From positions 186,001 to 250,000 of the forward strand of contig CAVXXD010000006.1 in NCBI GenBank assembly GCA_963765625.1: a stretch of DNA of 64,000 nt, given 5' to 3'. The stretch is from CAVXXD01 sp963765625 (GTDB lineage Bacteria > Actinomycetota > Geothermincolia > Geothermincolales > Geothermincolaceae). The notes beneath the pieces are model-generated. The model searched no databases, was not told where the DNA came from, and saw only the letters and a list, made by a program, of their open reading frames with translations. Shown in pieces: positions 17,146-25,091 of this stretch. The first letter of the stretch is position 1. Each line of letters starts with the position of its first letter. A program made the position numbers and the translations under genes.

Positions 17146-18309
17146 CTACCCGAGACGCCGCGTCGACGCCTGCAGCACGGACGCCTTGGGGAGTTTCGCC
17201 GTGGTCACCTTCTGCCATTTCTCTTCGATCAGTTCCTTCGCCGCCTGCTCGAGGAACTCCGGAGCAGCCCACTCGTTCACGTCGAAGTCGTTCTTGATGT
17301 AGCCATGGCTCAGCATGAAGTCCTTGCCGATTTCGACGGAGACCAGGTTCTGCGGTGACAGGTTGGGCACCATGTCGACATACTCTATGCCTCTGTAGGT
17401 ATCTTCGACGTCCAGGTAGAACGTCTGCTTGTCGAGAATGGCCGCCGCCGCGTGCTTGTGCTCGTTGGCCCAGCGCCCTACCTTGATCATGCCTTTCATG
17501 AAGGTGACGACCAGTTCCGGGTGCTTCTCGGCCATCACGTCGGAGCAGGTGATGACGGCGGGAACGTTGGCCACCTGCAGGGTCCAGTCCGGGTATTTGG
17601 CAAGGTCTTCAATGGCCTTGAACTTGCCCGTCGCCTCCTGGAGATGCTGGAAGGGGCCGGTCTGGGTGTAGATCGCGTCGACGAGGCCTTTTTCCAATGC
17701 TGTCTCCAGCGGCCGGAAAGCCAGGTCGTGCTTGTGGTCGCGCTTGAGCCACAATTCGGACGGGTTTTCCATCGGGTCCAGCATTTCAGGCTTGTCGTAC
17801 CAGTCATCCGGGTAGGGGAATTCCACGATTTCAACGTCGTCGCGGGTCATGCCGTTCAGCATGAGCATGAGTTCGATGCCCTGTTCCTCCTGGATGCGCC
17901 ACCAGTCGCACTTGATGGTGTTAAGGCTCTTGGAGAGGCCGACCTTCCTGCCTTTCAGATCGGTCATCCGGTAGATGTTGTCCCTGGCGCGCACCATCAT
18001 GCAACCGCCTTCGTAAACATGGGTCATACCCAGCAGCCTGGTCTTGCGGATGTCGGCGCGGACGTGGACGGGAGGGAACAGGCCACCGAAGCGGATGAGG
18101 TTGTCGAGGTTGTGGACGTAGTGCGGGTACCAGTCGTTCTCGCGGACAGAGCGGAGAAAACCGTACTTGACCCCTATCTTCTTGAACTCCTCTCTGGTCC
18201 AGCCCAGCTCCTGGTCGACGTTGCTGGCGGAAACGAGGGGGCAATTGGTGTAATACACCTCTTTCCAGTCCAACTTTACCGTGCCTGACTTTCTTACTTT
18301 CGCAGCCAT
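17146..18309 (-). CDS. DszB-like sulfinate desulfinase
   Basis: A 387-residue protein with the periplasmic-binding-protein fold but no signal peptide. It resembles DszB, the 2'-hydroxybiphenyl-2-sulfinate desulfinase that releases sulfite. The catalytic Cys region YTNCP (C23) matches DszB YSNCP (C27). H63 and R73 stand exactly ten residues apart before FGG, as H60 and R70 do in DszB. KTRLLGMT matches GRTRLLGIT, and NEWAAPEFL near the C-terminus matches DQWAAPEFL. No DszA/DszC monooxygenases are nearby; the neighbours are rhodanese (3-nt gap) and CoA-disulfide reductase. The substrate is therefore probably a different sulfinate. A solute-binding-protein role is less likely given the cytoplasmic location. 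Confidence 0.7.
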   Translation of the reverse strand: MAAKVRKSGTVKLDWKEVYYTNCPLVSASNVDQELGWTREEFKKIGVKYGFLRSVRENDWYPHYVHNLDNLIRFGGLFPPVHVRADIRKTRLLGMTHVYEGGCMMVRARDNIYRMTDLKGRKVGLSKSLNTIKCDWWRIQEEQGIELMLMLNGMTRDDVEIVEFPYPDDWYDKPEMLDPMENPSELWLKRDHKHDLAFRPLETALEKGLVDAIYTQTGPFQHLQEATGKFKAIEDLAKYPDWTLQVANVPAVITCSDVMAEKHPELVVTFMKGMIKVGRWANEHKHAAAAILDKQTFYLDVEDTYRGIEYVDMVPNLSPQNLVSVEIGKDFMLSHGYIKNDFDVNEWAAPEFLEQAAKELIEEKWQKVTTAKLPKASVLQASTRRLG

Positions 18310-18312
18310 AAC

Positions 18313-18882
18313 CTACTCCTTTCCTGAATGATCGTTGACAAGCCACAGAAGCGCTGGATCGCATTCATAGGTCCACGGCGTCCCCGAGTTCTTCCAGCCG
18401 TTCTTCATCCGCTTGCCGAGATAGACGCTCCCGGGCTCTTTGACCTCATCTCCCTCCATCCCATCGATGATGTTGTAGACGTTGACGAAACCGGCCTGGG
18501 CGAGCGCGTTGACCGCAAGGGCACTGCGCCCCCCGGACCGGCACATGACCAGGAGCGTGTCGGTTGCCGCGAACAGCTCCCTGGCTCGCGAGACGAAGTC
18601 AGAGTTGGGTTTTACGACGGGCTCGTCCTTGCCGGCATCCCACTGGTAGCAGATGAAGAGAAGCGGGATATTCCTCGCCATCGCCGCATGGCCGACGAAT
18701 ATATACTCCTCCGGGGTACGGACGTCGAGGACGTTGACGCGCTCCGGCTCCGCGACCCACATGGCGTACGCCCCCTGTGACGTCACGTAGAGCCCCAGGC
18801 TTGTCCGCTTCTTCTCCGGTACCTCATGCTCACTCACGGACGGGTCTCCCTCACCGGTCTTTTGAACTCCGCTCACGGGCAT
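18313..18882 (-). CDS. Rhodanese-domain sulfurtransferase
   Basis: A 189-residue single-domain rhodanese. LDVRTPEEYIFVGH is the CDC25/rhodanese N-terminal signature. The active-site Cys is C114 in VMCRSGGRSA, a six-residue loop typical of sulfane-sulfur transfer. The ATG at 18882 has its Shine-Dalgarno sequence only one base away. GTG codons at 18876 or shortly downstream (before SEHEVPEKK, preceded by GAGGGAG) are better placed starts. It is first in the operon with the desulfinase-like and CoA-disulfide reductase genes, suggesting it carries sulfur released or handled by those enzymes. Cytoplasmic. Confidence 0.8.
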   Translation of the reverse strand: MPVSGVQKTGEGDPSVSEHEVPEKKRTSLGLYVTSQGAYAMWVAEPERVNVLDVRTPEEYIFVGHAAMARNIPLLFICYQWDAGKDEPVVKPNSDFVSRARELFAATDTLLVMCRSGGRSALAVNALAQAGFVNVYNIIDGMEGDEVKEPGSVYLGKRMKNGWKNSGTPWTYECDPALLWLVNDHSGKE

Positions 18883-18916
18883 ACTCCTTTCATCACTATT
18901 GATACCTCCCGCCGCT

Positions 18917-19098
18917 TCATTCCCCGAGCAGGACCGAGCGTGACAGCATGCCCCCGGAGACGTTGCGCGCCTTGAACCCGTTTTGCGTAAGGATGCGTGT
19001 CACGTAGTAGGCGCGCTCTCAGCTTCTTCGTCCAGACGGCGCAGGCGCGCCGCGCACGAGGCGCCACCGGCTACTCCGCCGACGATGACAACCTTCAC
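18917..19098 (-). pseudogene. Deletion remnant of a second CoA-disulfide reductase gene
   Basis: Reading the minus strand from GTG at 19098, the first 27 codons (VKVVIVGGVAGGASCAARLR and on to DEEAE) match the N-terminus of the gene at 15492-17129. The next bases jump directly to its C-terminus, RAYYVTRIL then NGFKARNVSGGMLSRS, ending with TGA at 18917. The junction is out of frame (a TGA follows quickly). About 480 internal codons are missing. It is diverged from the intact copy at several third positions, so it is an old paralogue rather than an assembly duplicate. Confidence 0.85.
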
Positions 19099-19135
19099 TT
19101 CCGCCCCCCCTCCGTGACTTCCGTACCCGCCTGCC

Positions 19136-21250
19136 TTAACGGCGCTTTTTCGTCTTTTCCTTCTCCCATTCCGTCACGCCCAGCAGGCCGCCTTGCGAGG
19201 AAGGCTTCACGGCTTGTTCGCTGCGGCCGCGCCCGAAGGCGTCCGTGTGCCCCCACCGCCCGGGTATGTCGAGCAGTTGGAGGTCCCCGATGCCCGATGG
19301 CAGCGCCGGATCGACTATCAGGTGGTCGCCGATGGGCTCCAGACCCAGCATCGTCCGCAGCAGTAGCAGCGGGGTGCCGGTCGACCAGGCCTGCGGGCTG
19401 CAGGCCGTGGGGTACTGGACCGGGTACTTGGTCATCTCCCGGGGATAGCCGCCGAACGCCTCCGGGAGCCGGCCGTCAAAAAACTGGGCCGCATCGAGAA
19501 TGCCGGCGGCGACTCGTGCCGCCTCCTCCTTGAACCCGTACCGCCGCAGGCCCCAGGCGGCGAAGGAGTTGTCAAAAGGCCAGACCGTTCCCACGTGATA
19601 ACCGATGGGGTTGTAGCGACCCTCACCCTCGGCCATGGTGCGTATGCCCCAGCCCGAGAAGAGCCGCGGCCCCATGAGGTGGCGGACGACGGCGCGCGCT
19701 TTGGACTTGTCGACGATGCCGCTCCACAACAGGTGGCCCAGGTTGGAGGAAAGGGCGTCGACCTGGCGCCCCTCGGGGTCGAGGGCCAGGGCGAAATACT
19801 CGTCATCCGCCACCCAGAAATCCCGGTTGAAGCGGCGCTTGAGGTCGGCAGCCTCCTTCTCGAGACGGTCGGCGAATGCCGGGTCGTTCCAGACGTGCCG
19901 GGCCAGCCGGGCACCGCGCACCTTGGCGTCGTAGGCATACCCCTGCAGCTCGCAGGTGGCTCGGGGGAAGCCGGGCAGCCTGCCGTCGTGGAACGAGATG
20001 GAGTCCCAGGAGTCCTTCCAGCACTGGTTCTCCAGGCCGCTCTGCTCGTTGCGGCGTTTGTACGACACGTAGCCGTTGCCCTGCAGGTCGGCATATCCGT
20101 CGATCCAGGCCAGCGCCTCCCGGGCTGAGTTCTCCAGCGTGCGCACCAGGCGGGTGTCTCCCGTCCACAGCTCGTACTCGTCGAGCAGGACCACCCAGAG
20201 CATGGTGGCGTCGGCACAGCCGTAATAGGGCGAGTGCGGGCGTTCCTCGAAGGCGGTCATCTCGCCGAACCTCAGCTCGTGCAGCATGCGCCCGGGATCC
20301 TCGTCCCGGAAGTCGTCGGAGCGCGAACCCTGCCACAAGGCCAGCGCCACCAGGGTGGTCATGGCCAGCTCCGACGTGAACGGCAGTGCCTGCAGGCTGG
20401 TGAAGATGCTGTCGCGGCCGAACATGGTCATGAACCAGGGCAGGCCCGCGGCGGGCAGGTAATGGCCCGGCAGTGCCACCGGGGAGAAACGAAGCGCGGC
20501 CATGTCGATCAGGCTGCGCCGGTAAATAGCCTTGAGCGGGTCCCAGTCACACTCCAGGCCGGGGGCGTCGTTCAGCCATCTCTCGAGGCTCTTCTCCATG
20601 TTGGGCTTGGCCTTGGCGCCGCGCTCGTACTTGGGCTGCGTGGCGCCGGCCCCCGCCGCGTCACGCGCCGTGACCACGTGCAGGTCGACCGTCCACGAAC
20701 CGTGCGGTTCGATATGGGTCGCGAAGCTCAAGCCTTTCTTGTCCACCTTCGCGGCGGCGGACGCCGAGATCCAGGTCTCGCGCGAGAAGGTCTCCCGGCT
20801 GTAGCCGAGCACCAGTTTCCCGTCTTCCACCCTGGTGTAATACTTTCCCTTCTTGGCCAGCGCGTCCTTGACCTCGAAAAGGTCGGCGAAGTCGCAGCCC
20901 GCCTCGACCCTCACCTTGAGGTCGACGGGTTTGTCATCGTGGTTGAGGATGGTCAACGCCTCGTGGAAACCGTCTCCCACGGAACGCTGGCGGATCACCG
21001 AGAGCTTGGAGTCGATGTAGACGGTGCCGGTGCCGGGGACGAGGAAGAAGCGCGTCTCGAAATACTGCAGGTCGTCGACTGAGAGCGGGTTGAGGCGCTG
21101 GCCGTCGATGGTCAGCACCCAGCGGGAGAGGAACCGGGTGTCGAACGAGAACAGCCCGGTGGGATCGGTCAGCGACGCCTCGATGTCGCCGCGGTCGTCG
21201 CTGACCACGAAGGTGTTGCCGTCGAGGATCTTTACCAGTTCTCCGCTCAT
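19136..21250 (-). CDS. Amylo-alpha-1,6-glucosidase / glycogen debranching-type glycoside hydrolase
   Basis: A 704-residue protein. The N-terminal domain (about 1-260) has the GDE_N/trehalase-like opening SLTDPTGLFSFDTRFLSRW. The C-terminal half is an (alpha/alpha)6 barrel with YYGCADATMLWVVLLDEYEL, QCWKDSWDSI and GTVWPFDNSFAAWGLRRYG, typical of bacterial amylo-1,6-glucosidase homologues. The probable catalytic acidic residues are in the DATM and KDSWDS segments. No signal peptide, so cytoplasmic glycogen or glucan trimming is likely. Its ATG overlaps the stop of the SCP2 gene as ATGA, so the two are translationally coupled. Last gene of the eight-gene operon from 24969. Confidence 0.8.
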   Translation of the reverse strand: MSGELVKILDGNTFVVSDDRGDIEASLTDPTGLFSFDTRFLSRWVLTIDGQRLNPLSVDDLQYFETRFFLVPGTGTVYIDSKLSVIRQRSVGDGFHEALTILNHDDKPVDLKVRVEAGCDFADLFEVKDALAKKGKYYTRVEDGKLVLGYSRETFSRETWISASAAAKVDKKGLSFATHIEPHGSWTVDLHVVTARDAAGAGATQPKYERGAKAKPNMEKSLERWLNDAPGLECDWDPLKAIYRRSLIDMAALRFSPVALPGHYLPAAGLPWFMTMFGRDSIFTSLQALPFTSELAMTTLVALALWQGSRSDDFRDEDPGRMLHELRFGEMTAFEERPHSPYYGCADATMLWVVLLDEYELWTGDTRLVRTLENSAREALAWIDGYADLQGNGYVSYKRRNEQSGLENQCWKDSWDSISFHDGRLPGFPRATCELQGYAYDAKVRGARLARHVWNDPAFADRLEKEAADLKRRFNRDFWVADDEYFALALDPEGRQVDALSSNLGHLLWSGIVDKSKARAVVRHLMGPRLFSGWGIRTMAEGEGRYNPIGYHVGTVWPFDNSFAAWGLRRYGFKEEAARVAAGILDAAQFFDGRLPEAFGGYPREMTKYPVQYPTACSPQAWSTGTPLLLLRTMLGLEPIGDHLIVDPALPSGIGDLQLLDIPGRWGHTDAFGRGRSEQAVKPSSQGGLLGVTEWEKEKTKKRR

Positions 21251-21621
21251 GACTGCCTCCTCGCATAGCCGGCAGACTCGATCTCGTCGGGCGCGGCGAT
21301 CGGGGCTACAAGCAGTTTGCGGAATATCCCCATCAGGAGGATTTTTCCTTCCAACAGGATAGTGCCGCGCAGCATCGCGGCCATGGCGTTGGTGCGGCCG
21401 TCCAGGACCGCCGCGAAGGTCTTCCCGTCGGTCTGTACGACACAGTCGGCTTCTTCGTTCGACTCAATAGTCGAGACGTTTCCGTCCTTGAACGTTACCA
21501 GCCAGTGCTCGAGACGCTTACCGTCCCGGATGTCGAAACGCATGGTGCCCGACGTGGTCCTGGGAATCGCCTGGCGGAACCCGTTGAGGTTCTGGAAGAA
21601 ACTGCGGACGACGTCTTCCAT
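21247..21621 (-). CDS. SCP2 sterol/lipid-binding domain protein
   Basis: A 124-residue single-domain protein with the SCP2 pattern: GTMRFDIRDG near residue 25, WLVTFKDGNVST, then EEADCVVQTDGKTFAAVLDG and GTILLEGKILLMGIFRKL. SCP2 domains bind hydrophobic ligands in a tunnel. In actinobacteria they occur alone or with acyltransferases. It sits between a DUF1269 protein (35-nt gap) and the glucosidase gene (4-base overlap). The ligand is unknown. Cytoplasmic. Confidence 0.8.
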   Translation of the reverse strand: MEDVVRSFFQNLNGFRQAIPRTTSGTMRFDIRDGKRLEHWLVTFKDGNVSTIESNEEADCVVQTDGKTFAAVLDGRTNAMAAMLRGTILLEGKILLMGIFRKLLVAPIAAPDEIESAGYARRQS

Positions 21622-21656
21622 ATCACACCCCCTGACTTTCCGGGCCGGTCGAGAGA

Positions 21657-22190
21657 TCAGCCCTTCAACTCGTCCAGTTCTTTCTCCAATTCCTTGGCCT
21701 CTATCTTCACTTGCTTCTTCATCACCTTGATAGCCTTGTTTATCGCGGCATCGATCTTCGCCTCCATGTCCGAGGCGGCGGCGACGATGAGGGCGGCCTC
21801 CCCGATGTCCAGCTCTTCCCCCAGGTCCTTGAGGTCGGAACGGTTCATGCCACCCACCACGTGGCCGGCGATGGCCCCGATGGCAATGCCGCCGCCGGTA
21901 GTCGCGGCGATCAGGCCTTCACCGAGGACGGCCGCGGGGAAGATAGCCGCCACCAGGCCGGTGGCCAGGCCCCAGCCGCCACCGATCCATCCGCCATGAC
22001 GCGTGGGCTGCTCGTGCTTCTTGACCACTTTCACCTTGCCCTTGTCGTTCTTGGCGATCACCGCGGCGTCGAAGGTGTCGATTATCTCCGTGAGGTAGTA
22101 GACATCCTTGACGGCCTCGTAATCCTCCTTGGCCAGCTCGGCGTCGGGGTATACCCCGATGAAGAAAAAGAAAGTGTCGTAATCAGCCAT
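21657..22190 (-). CDS. DUF1269-type glycine-rich membrane-associated protein
   Basis: A 177-residue protein. A ferredoxin-like N-terminal half (FFFFIGVYPDAELAKEDYEA to IAKNDKGKVKVVKK) is followed by a Gly/Ala-rich hydrophobic segment (GGWIGGGWGLATGLVAAIFP and onward) and a charged, helical C-terminus (KKQVKIEAKELEKELDELK). This is the DUF1269 layout. The same domain forms the N-terminus of the sulfatase fusion at 28470-31376. Function unknown; stress-linked membrane association is usual. Fifth of the minus-strand operon from 24969 when counted from its hydrolase neighbour's position onward. Confidence 0.7.
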   Translation of the reverse strand: MADYDTFFFFIGVYPDAELAKEDYEAVKDVYYLTEIIDTFDAAVIAKNDKGKVKVVKKHEQPTRHGGWIGGGWGLATGLVAAIFPAAVLGEGLIAATTGGGIAIGAIAGHVVGGMNRSDLKDLGEELDIGEAALIVAAASDMEAKIDAAINKAIKVMKKQVKIEAKELEKELDELKG

Positions 22191-22252
22191 TTCGTTCTCC
22201 TTTCACTCGGTCCTTGACCAGATTTATGTCCTGCCCGGTTGAGCTTGAAACA

Positions 22253-23206
22253 TCACTCGGCCGGCATCTTCTCCGGCATCAAGCCGTTCCGGGCAAGAAG
22301 CTCTCGGATGAGGGCGTAGATCCGGGCCATATCTTCCCGGCTGAAGCGGACGTGCCCGCCCCCCGGAATGGTCACCAGCCCGTTCCTCACACCGGCCTGG
22401 TCCAGGGCTTCATGCAGCCGTACCGCGTGGCTGTAGGGGACGATGGGGTCGGCGTCGCCATGGATCAACAGTATCGGCGGGAGCCCGGGACGGACGTAGG
22501 TGAGGGGCGACACCTGCCGGGCCAGTTCCTCGACATGGGGCACGTTCCCCAGCCAGGCCAGGGCGTAGCCCTTGCGGTTCGGCCCGTCCAGCAGGTCACT
22601 TACGTCCGTCACTCCCGACCACTCGATGATGGCCGCAACTTCGAGTTCCTCGTTGCCCGCCTGCTTGGCGGCGTAGAAGCGCCAGATGGACTCCTGGCGC
22701 TCCTGGTCGTTGCTGCCGGGTATCTCCCAGTCCAGGCCGGCCGAAGCCGGCAGCATCCCCGTCAGCAGTGCCAGGTGCCCTCCCGCGGAATGGCCCAACA
22801 CCACGATGCGATCCTCGTCGAAGCCGTATTTCTCCGCGTTGTACTTAGTCCACCTCAAGGCGGCACGGCAGTCCTGCACCGCCGAGGGGGCGGTGGAGAC
22901 GTGGGCCATGCGGTACTGGGCGTTGACCACGGCGAATCCCATCTCCAGGAAGGGCAGGAAGATCAGGGCGAACTGCTCCCGTTCGCCGCTGATCCATCCG
23001 CCGCCGTGCAGATATATGAGGGTTGGCACCGGTTTCACGCTGAGTTCCGGCAGCCATAGGTCGAGCTTGCACTCGTAGTTGTTAGCCACGGCATAGGTCA
23101 GGCCGGGGATCATCCGGTAGCCGATGAGGATACCGGTCAGGAGGTCGTCGACGGCATTGACCTCTACGCCGTCAAACCCTTCGTTCTCCGCTTCCGGCGA
23201 ATTCAT
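22253..23206 (-). CDS. Alpha/beta hydrolase, BD-FAE/acetylesterase-like
   Basis: A 317-residue esterase-type hydrolase. The oxyanion motif is YLHGGGW, the nucleophile is S140 in GHSAGG, the acid is in HGDADPIVPYSH, and the catalytic His is in GGGHVRF. This is the hormone-sensitive-lipase/BD-FAE arrangement found in carboxylesterases and feruloyl or acetyl esterases. No signal peptide, so cytoplasmic. The Shine-Dalgarno sequence before the ATG at 23206 is weak (GGCAGCGGG), consistent with being inside an operon 24 bases after the HdeD-like gene. The substrate is unknown. Confidence 0.85.
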   Translation of the reverse strand: MNSPEAENEGFDGVEVNAVDDLLTGILIGYRMIPGLTYAVANNYECKLDLWLPELSVKPVPTLIYLHGGGWISGEREQFALIFLPFLEMGFAVVNAQYRMAHVSTAPSAVQDCRAALRWTKYNAEKYGFDEDRIVVLGHSAGGHLALLTGMLPASAGLDWEIPGSNDQERQESIWRFYAAKQAGNEELEVAAIIEWSGVTDVSDLLDGPNRKGYALAWLGNVPHVEELARQVSPLTYVRPGLPPILLIHGDADPIVPYSHAVRLHEALDQAGVRNGLVTIPGGGHVRFSREDMARIYALIRELLARNGLMPEKMPAE

Positions 23207-23230
23207 CCCGCTGCCCCCTGCCTGGTAAGC

Positions 23231-23815
23231 TTATTCGGCTGCCATGCGGCCCAGCTTCTTGATCATGAAGGCGCGGACTATATCGGTGATCCCGTGCATC
23301 AGCGCCCAGATGCCCGCGAATACCAGCAGGGTGTAGACCTTGGTGATCAAGAACTGCCCGGAGGCCCAGAAGGCCATGGCCACCATCAGTATCCCCGAGA
23401 TGAGCCCCATCCACCACAACTGGTTGACGGACTTGGTGGCGAAGCCTTCGATCATCCAGAAGATGCCGACCATCAGGAAGAGAAAGCCCAGGGCGTCGGC
23501 TAGATTGGCGACGGTGTCCTTGGGGTAGACAAAGGCGACGATGCCGCAGGCAATGAAAAGTATCCCGAAGATGGCCCACAGCCACTTCCATCCTTCCGCC
23601 ATGGCCGCCATGGCGAACTCCTGCATCCCGGCCACCACGAACATGATGCCGACGATAATCCCCACCGTGGTGATGGAAGGCTCGTTAAACTGGAGGATCA
23701 CCAGGGAGGCGATCACCCATAGAATTCCCATGACCAGCCAGAGCCACCACATCTTCCCGAGCATACCGGCCGCCGCGCGCCCTTCCGGGCTGTTTAATAC
23801 TTCCGTTGCTTCCAT
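23231..23815 (-). CDS. HdeD family (DUF308) membrane protein
   Basis: A 194-residue protein of six transmembrane helices arranged as three pairs, with DUF308/HdeD repeats (TTVGIIVGIMFVVAGMQEFA and LADALGFLFLMVGIFWMIEG). The longer open frame was trimmed to MEATEVLNS because AGGAGGAAGAG precedes that ATG. HdeD in enterobacteria supports acid resistance at high cell density; in actinobacteria the role is unclear. It lies 20 bases after the carboxymuconolactone decarboxylase-like gene in the minus-strand operon. Confidence 0.8.
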   Translation of the reverse strand: MEATEVLNSPEGRAAAGMLGKMWWLWLVMGILWVIASLVILQFNEPSITTVGIIVGIMFVVAGMQEFAMAAMAEGWKWLWAIFGILFIACGIVAFVYPKDTVANLADALGFLFLMVGIFWMIEGFATKSVNQLWWMGLISGILMVAMAFWASGQFLITKVYTLLVFAGIWALMHGITDIVRAFMIKKLGRMAAE

Positions 23816-23835
23816 CTCTTCCTCCTTCTGATTTC

Positions 23836-24162
23836 TTATGTGTTGAACAAGACGTCCCGGATTTTGCCGGCGGCCGAAATGACCTTGGGCGTTCCGATGA
23901 GAGGAGCTACCGCCACCAGAGTGCCCCATACCTGCTCGATCTTGAGGTCGGTCTCCGAGGCGACGCCCAGGTTTGCCAGCCAGGACGCCGCCGGGGCGTC
24001 GGCGGCCGCCAGGGCGGCGATACGTACCAGCATGAGGGTCTCAGGGTCCAGTCCGGATTTCTCCATGCTTTCCACGTTGAGCTTCACCAGGATGTCCATG
24101 GCCCCGAGGTCGCCGTCCGCCAGTTCACCCAGAAAGCCCGCAAAATCTCCACTCTCGGCCAT
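23836..24162 (-). CDS. Carboxymuconolactone decarboxylase-like (CMD) small protein
   Basis: A 108-residue all-helical protein with the CMD/AhpD-fold pattern (LNVESMEKSGLDPETLMLVRIAALAA... and IEQVWGTLVAVAPLIGTPKV). It lacks the CxxC of AhpD-type peroxidase partners, so a redox role is unlikely and the decarboxylase function is not assured. Short CMD proteins of this kind are common in actinobacteria next to envelope proteins. Within the operon from 24969 to 19136. Confidence 0.65.
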   Translation of the reverse strand: MAESGDFAGFLGELADGDLGAMDILVKLNVESMEKSGLDPETLMLVRIAALAAADAPAASWLANLGVASETDLKIEQVWGTLVAVAPLIGTPKVISAAGKIRDVLFNT

Positions 24163-24251
24163 GACCGCTCCTTTCCCGAGATGGTGGGCGGCAAACAGAG
24201 TTCACCACCCACACTCCGATACAGGGTTTTTTTATTATTCCCTTTTCGCGG

Positions 24252-24527
24252 CTAGCCTAAAATGGCCGCCTTCTGCGCGGCGAACTCCTCTTCCGAGAGG
24301 AGCCCTTGCGCCTTCAGCTGCCCCAGGCGCTCCAGCTGCGCCAGCTTGTCGTCCATGTTGTCGGCGGGCGCTGCGGGGGGCGGAGGCGCCGCGTAGACCT
24401 GCTGTTCGGCCTGCTGGACCGCCGCCGCATTCTTACCTGCCTGCCGGCGGTTGACCGCATTGGACGTCGCGGTGGCGGTGCCGGCGATGACCGCCGTACG
24501 AGCCATACCTCTCATAAGTCCTGGCAT
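24252..24527 (-). CDS. SHOCT-domain small protein
   Basis: A 91-residue protein. The hydrophobic N-terminal stretch (MARTAVIAGTATATSNAV) is followed by a Pro/Ala linker and a C-terminal SHOCT domain (KLAQLERLGQLKAQGLLSEE then EFAAQKAAIL). SHOCT domains occur at the ends of small actinobacterial proteins and probably mediate oligomerisation. The ATG at 24527 was chosen over longer frames because GGAGGAGAG lies just upstream. It follows the DUF6325 gene by 19 bases, a very common actinobacterial pairing. Confidence 0.75.
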   Translation of the reverse strand: MPGLMRGMARTAVIAGTATATSNAVNRRQAGKNAAAVQQAEQQVYAAPPPPAAPADNMDDKLAQLERLGQLKAQGLLSEEEFAAQKAAILG

Positions 24528-24546
24528 TCTATCTCTCCTCCTTCTG

Positions 24547-24969
24547 CTACAGGCCCAGTCCGGCCAGTGCTTCGTCGACGATGGGGGCCGGGATGCGGAT
24601 GCCCATGGCCAGTTCCGCGCCAACTCCCTCCAATGCCTTGCGCAGGCCGACGGCCCAGGCGTGCTCTATGGCCAGGGCCAGCACGGCCGAGCCGGGCACC
24701 ATCCCCTCGACCAGCAGGTCTGAGTCGTAGGAGTCAAACAGCCCCCGCGTCCCCGTCTCGATGAATCCGAGGGACTCGGTCACTTCCGGGGGAAGATCCT
24801 CGATGTCCAGCCCGAAGACCGTCCCGTCCAACTCCTTGGCGATGACCATGGCGTCGAGCAGGCGGATGATCCCCTCCCCGGCCAGTCTCTGCAGCTCGCT
24901 CAAGACGCTGCCGTCGATCTTCGGGTCACCGAAAGCTACGATGAGTACGTCGACCGGTCCATGTTCCAT
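24547..24969 (-). CDS. DUF6325 family protein
   Basis: A 140-residue protein beginning MEHGPVDVLIVAFG, with the conserved 'GPVD...FG', 'GIIRLLDAMVIAKELDGTV' and 'PGSAVLALAIEHAWAVGLRK' segments of DUF6325. The C-terminal half has a mildly hydrophobic helix. The start was fixed by AAGGAGGTGC upstream. It opens the eight-gene minus-strand operon and lies immediately downstream of the palindromic operator at 25035-25056, so it is probably under TetR control. Function unknown; the family often accompanies SHOCT proteins. Confidence 0.7.
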   Translation of the reverse strand: MEHGPVDVLIVAFGDPKIDGSVLSELQRLAGEGIIRLLDAMVIAKELDGTVFGLDIEDLPPEVTESLGFIETGTRGLFDSYDSDLLVEGMVPGSAVLALAIEHAWAVGLRKALEGVGAELAMGIRIPAPIVDEALAGLGL

Positions 24970-25010
24970 GCCGCACCTCCTTCTAATGATGGTTTGCCCT
25001 TGGAAATACC

Positions 25011-25066
25011 TTGCAGAAAGTTCGTTATACGGCCTATAATGACTTAAGTCATTATACGCTGTCAAG
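25011..25066 (+). promoter_or_regulatory. Promoter/operator site 1: TetR-type palindrome over the -10 box
   Basis: A perfect 22-bp palindrome (arms TATAATGACTT and AAGTCATTATA) spans 25035-25056. Its left arm contains TATAAT, and TTGCAG lies 18 bases upstream (25011-25016), giving a full plus-strand promoter for the lipoprotein gene at 25092. TTATACG precedes the palindrome and TATACGCTGTCAAG extends it on the right. The right arm supplies a TATAAT facing the minus-strand operon. Related copies lie at 27263, 37541 and 42325. A repressor bound here would block both directions. Confidence 0.75.
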
Positions 25067-25091
25067 CATCGAAGGGAAAGGGGCTGGAAAG

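Noticed and set aside
18873..19067. 64-codon minus-strand open frame between rhodanese and the glucosidase
   Set aside because: It reads the CoA-disulfide reductase remnant in the wrong frame and has no motif of its own.
25057..25066. TTGACA on the minus strand next to operator site 1 as a -35 element
   Set aside because: It is only three bases from the minus-strand TATAAT, far too close for a promoter; no acceptable -35 was found for the minus direction.
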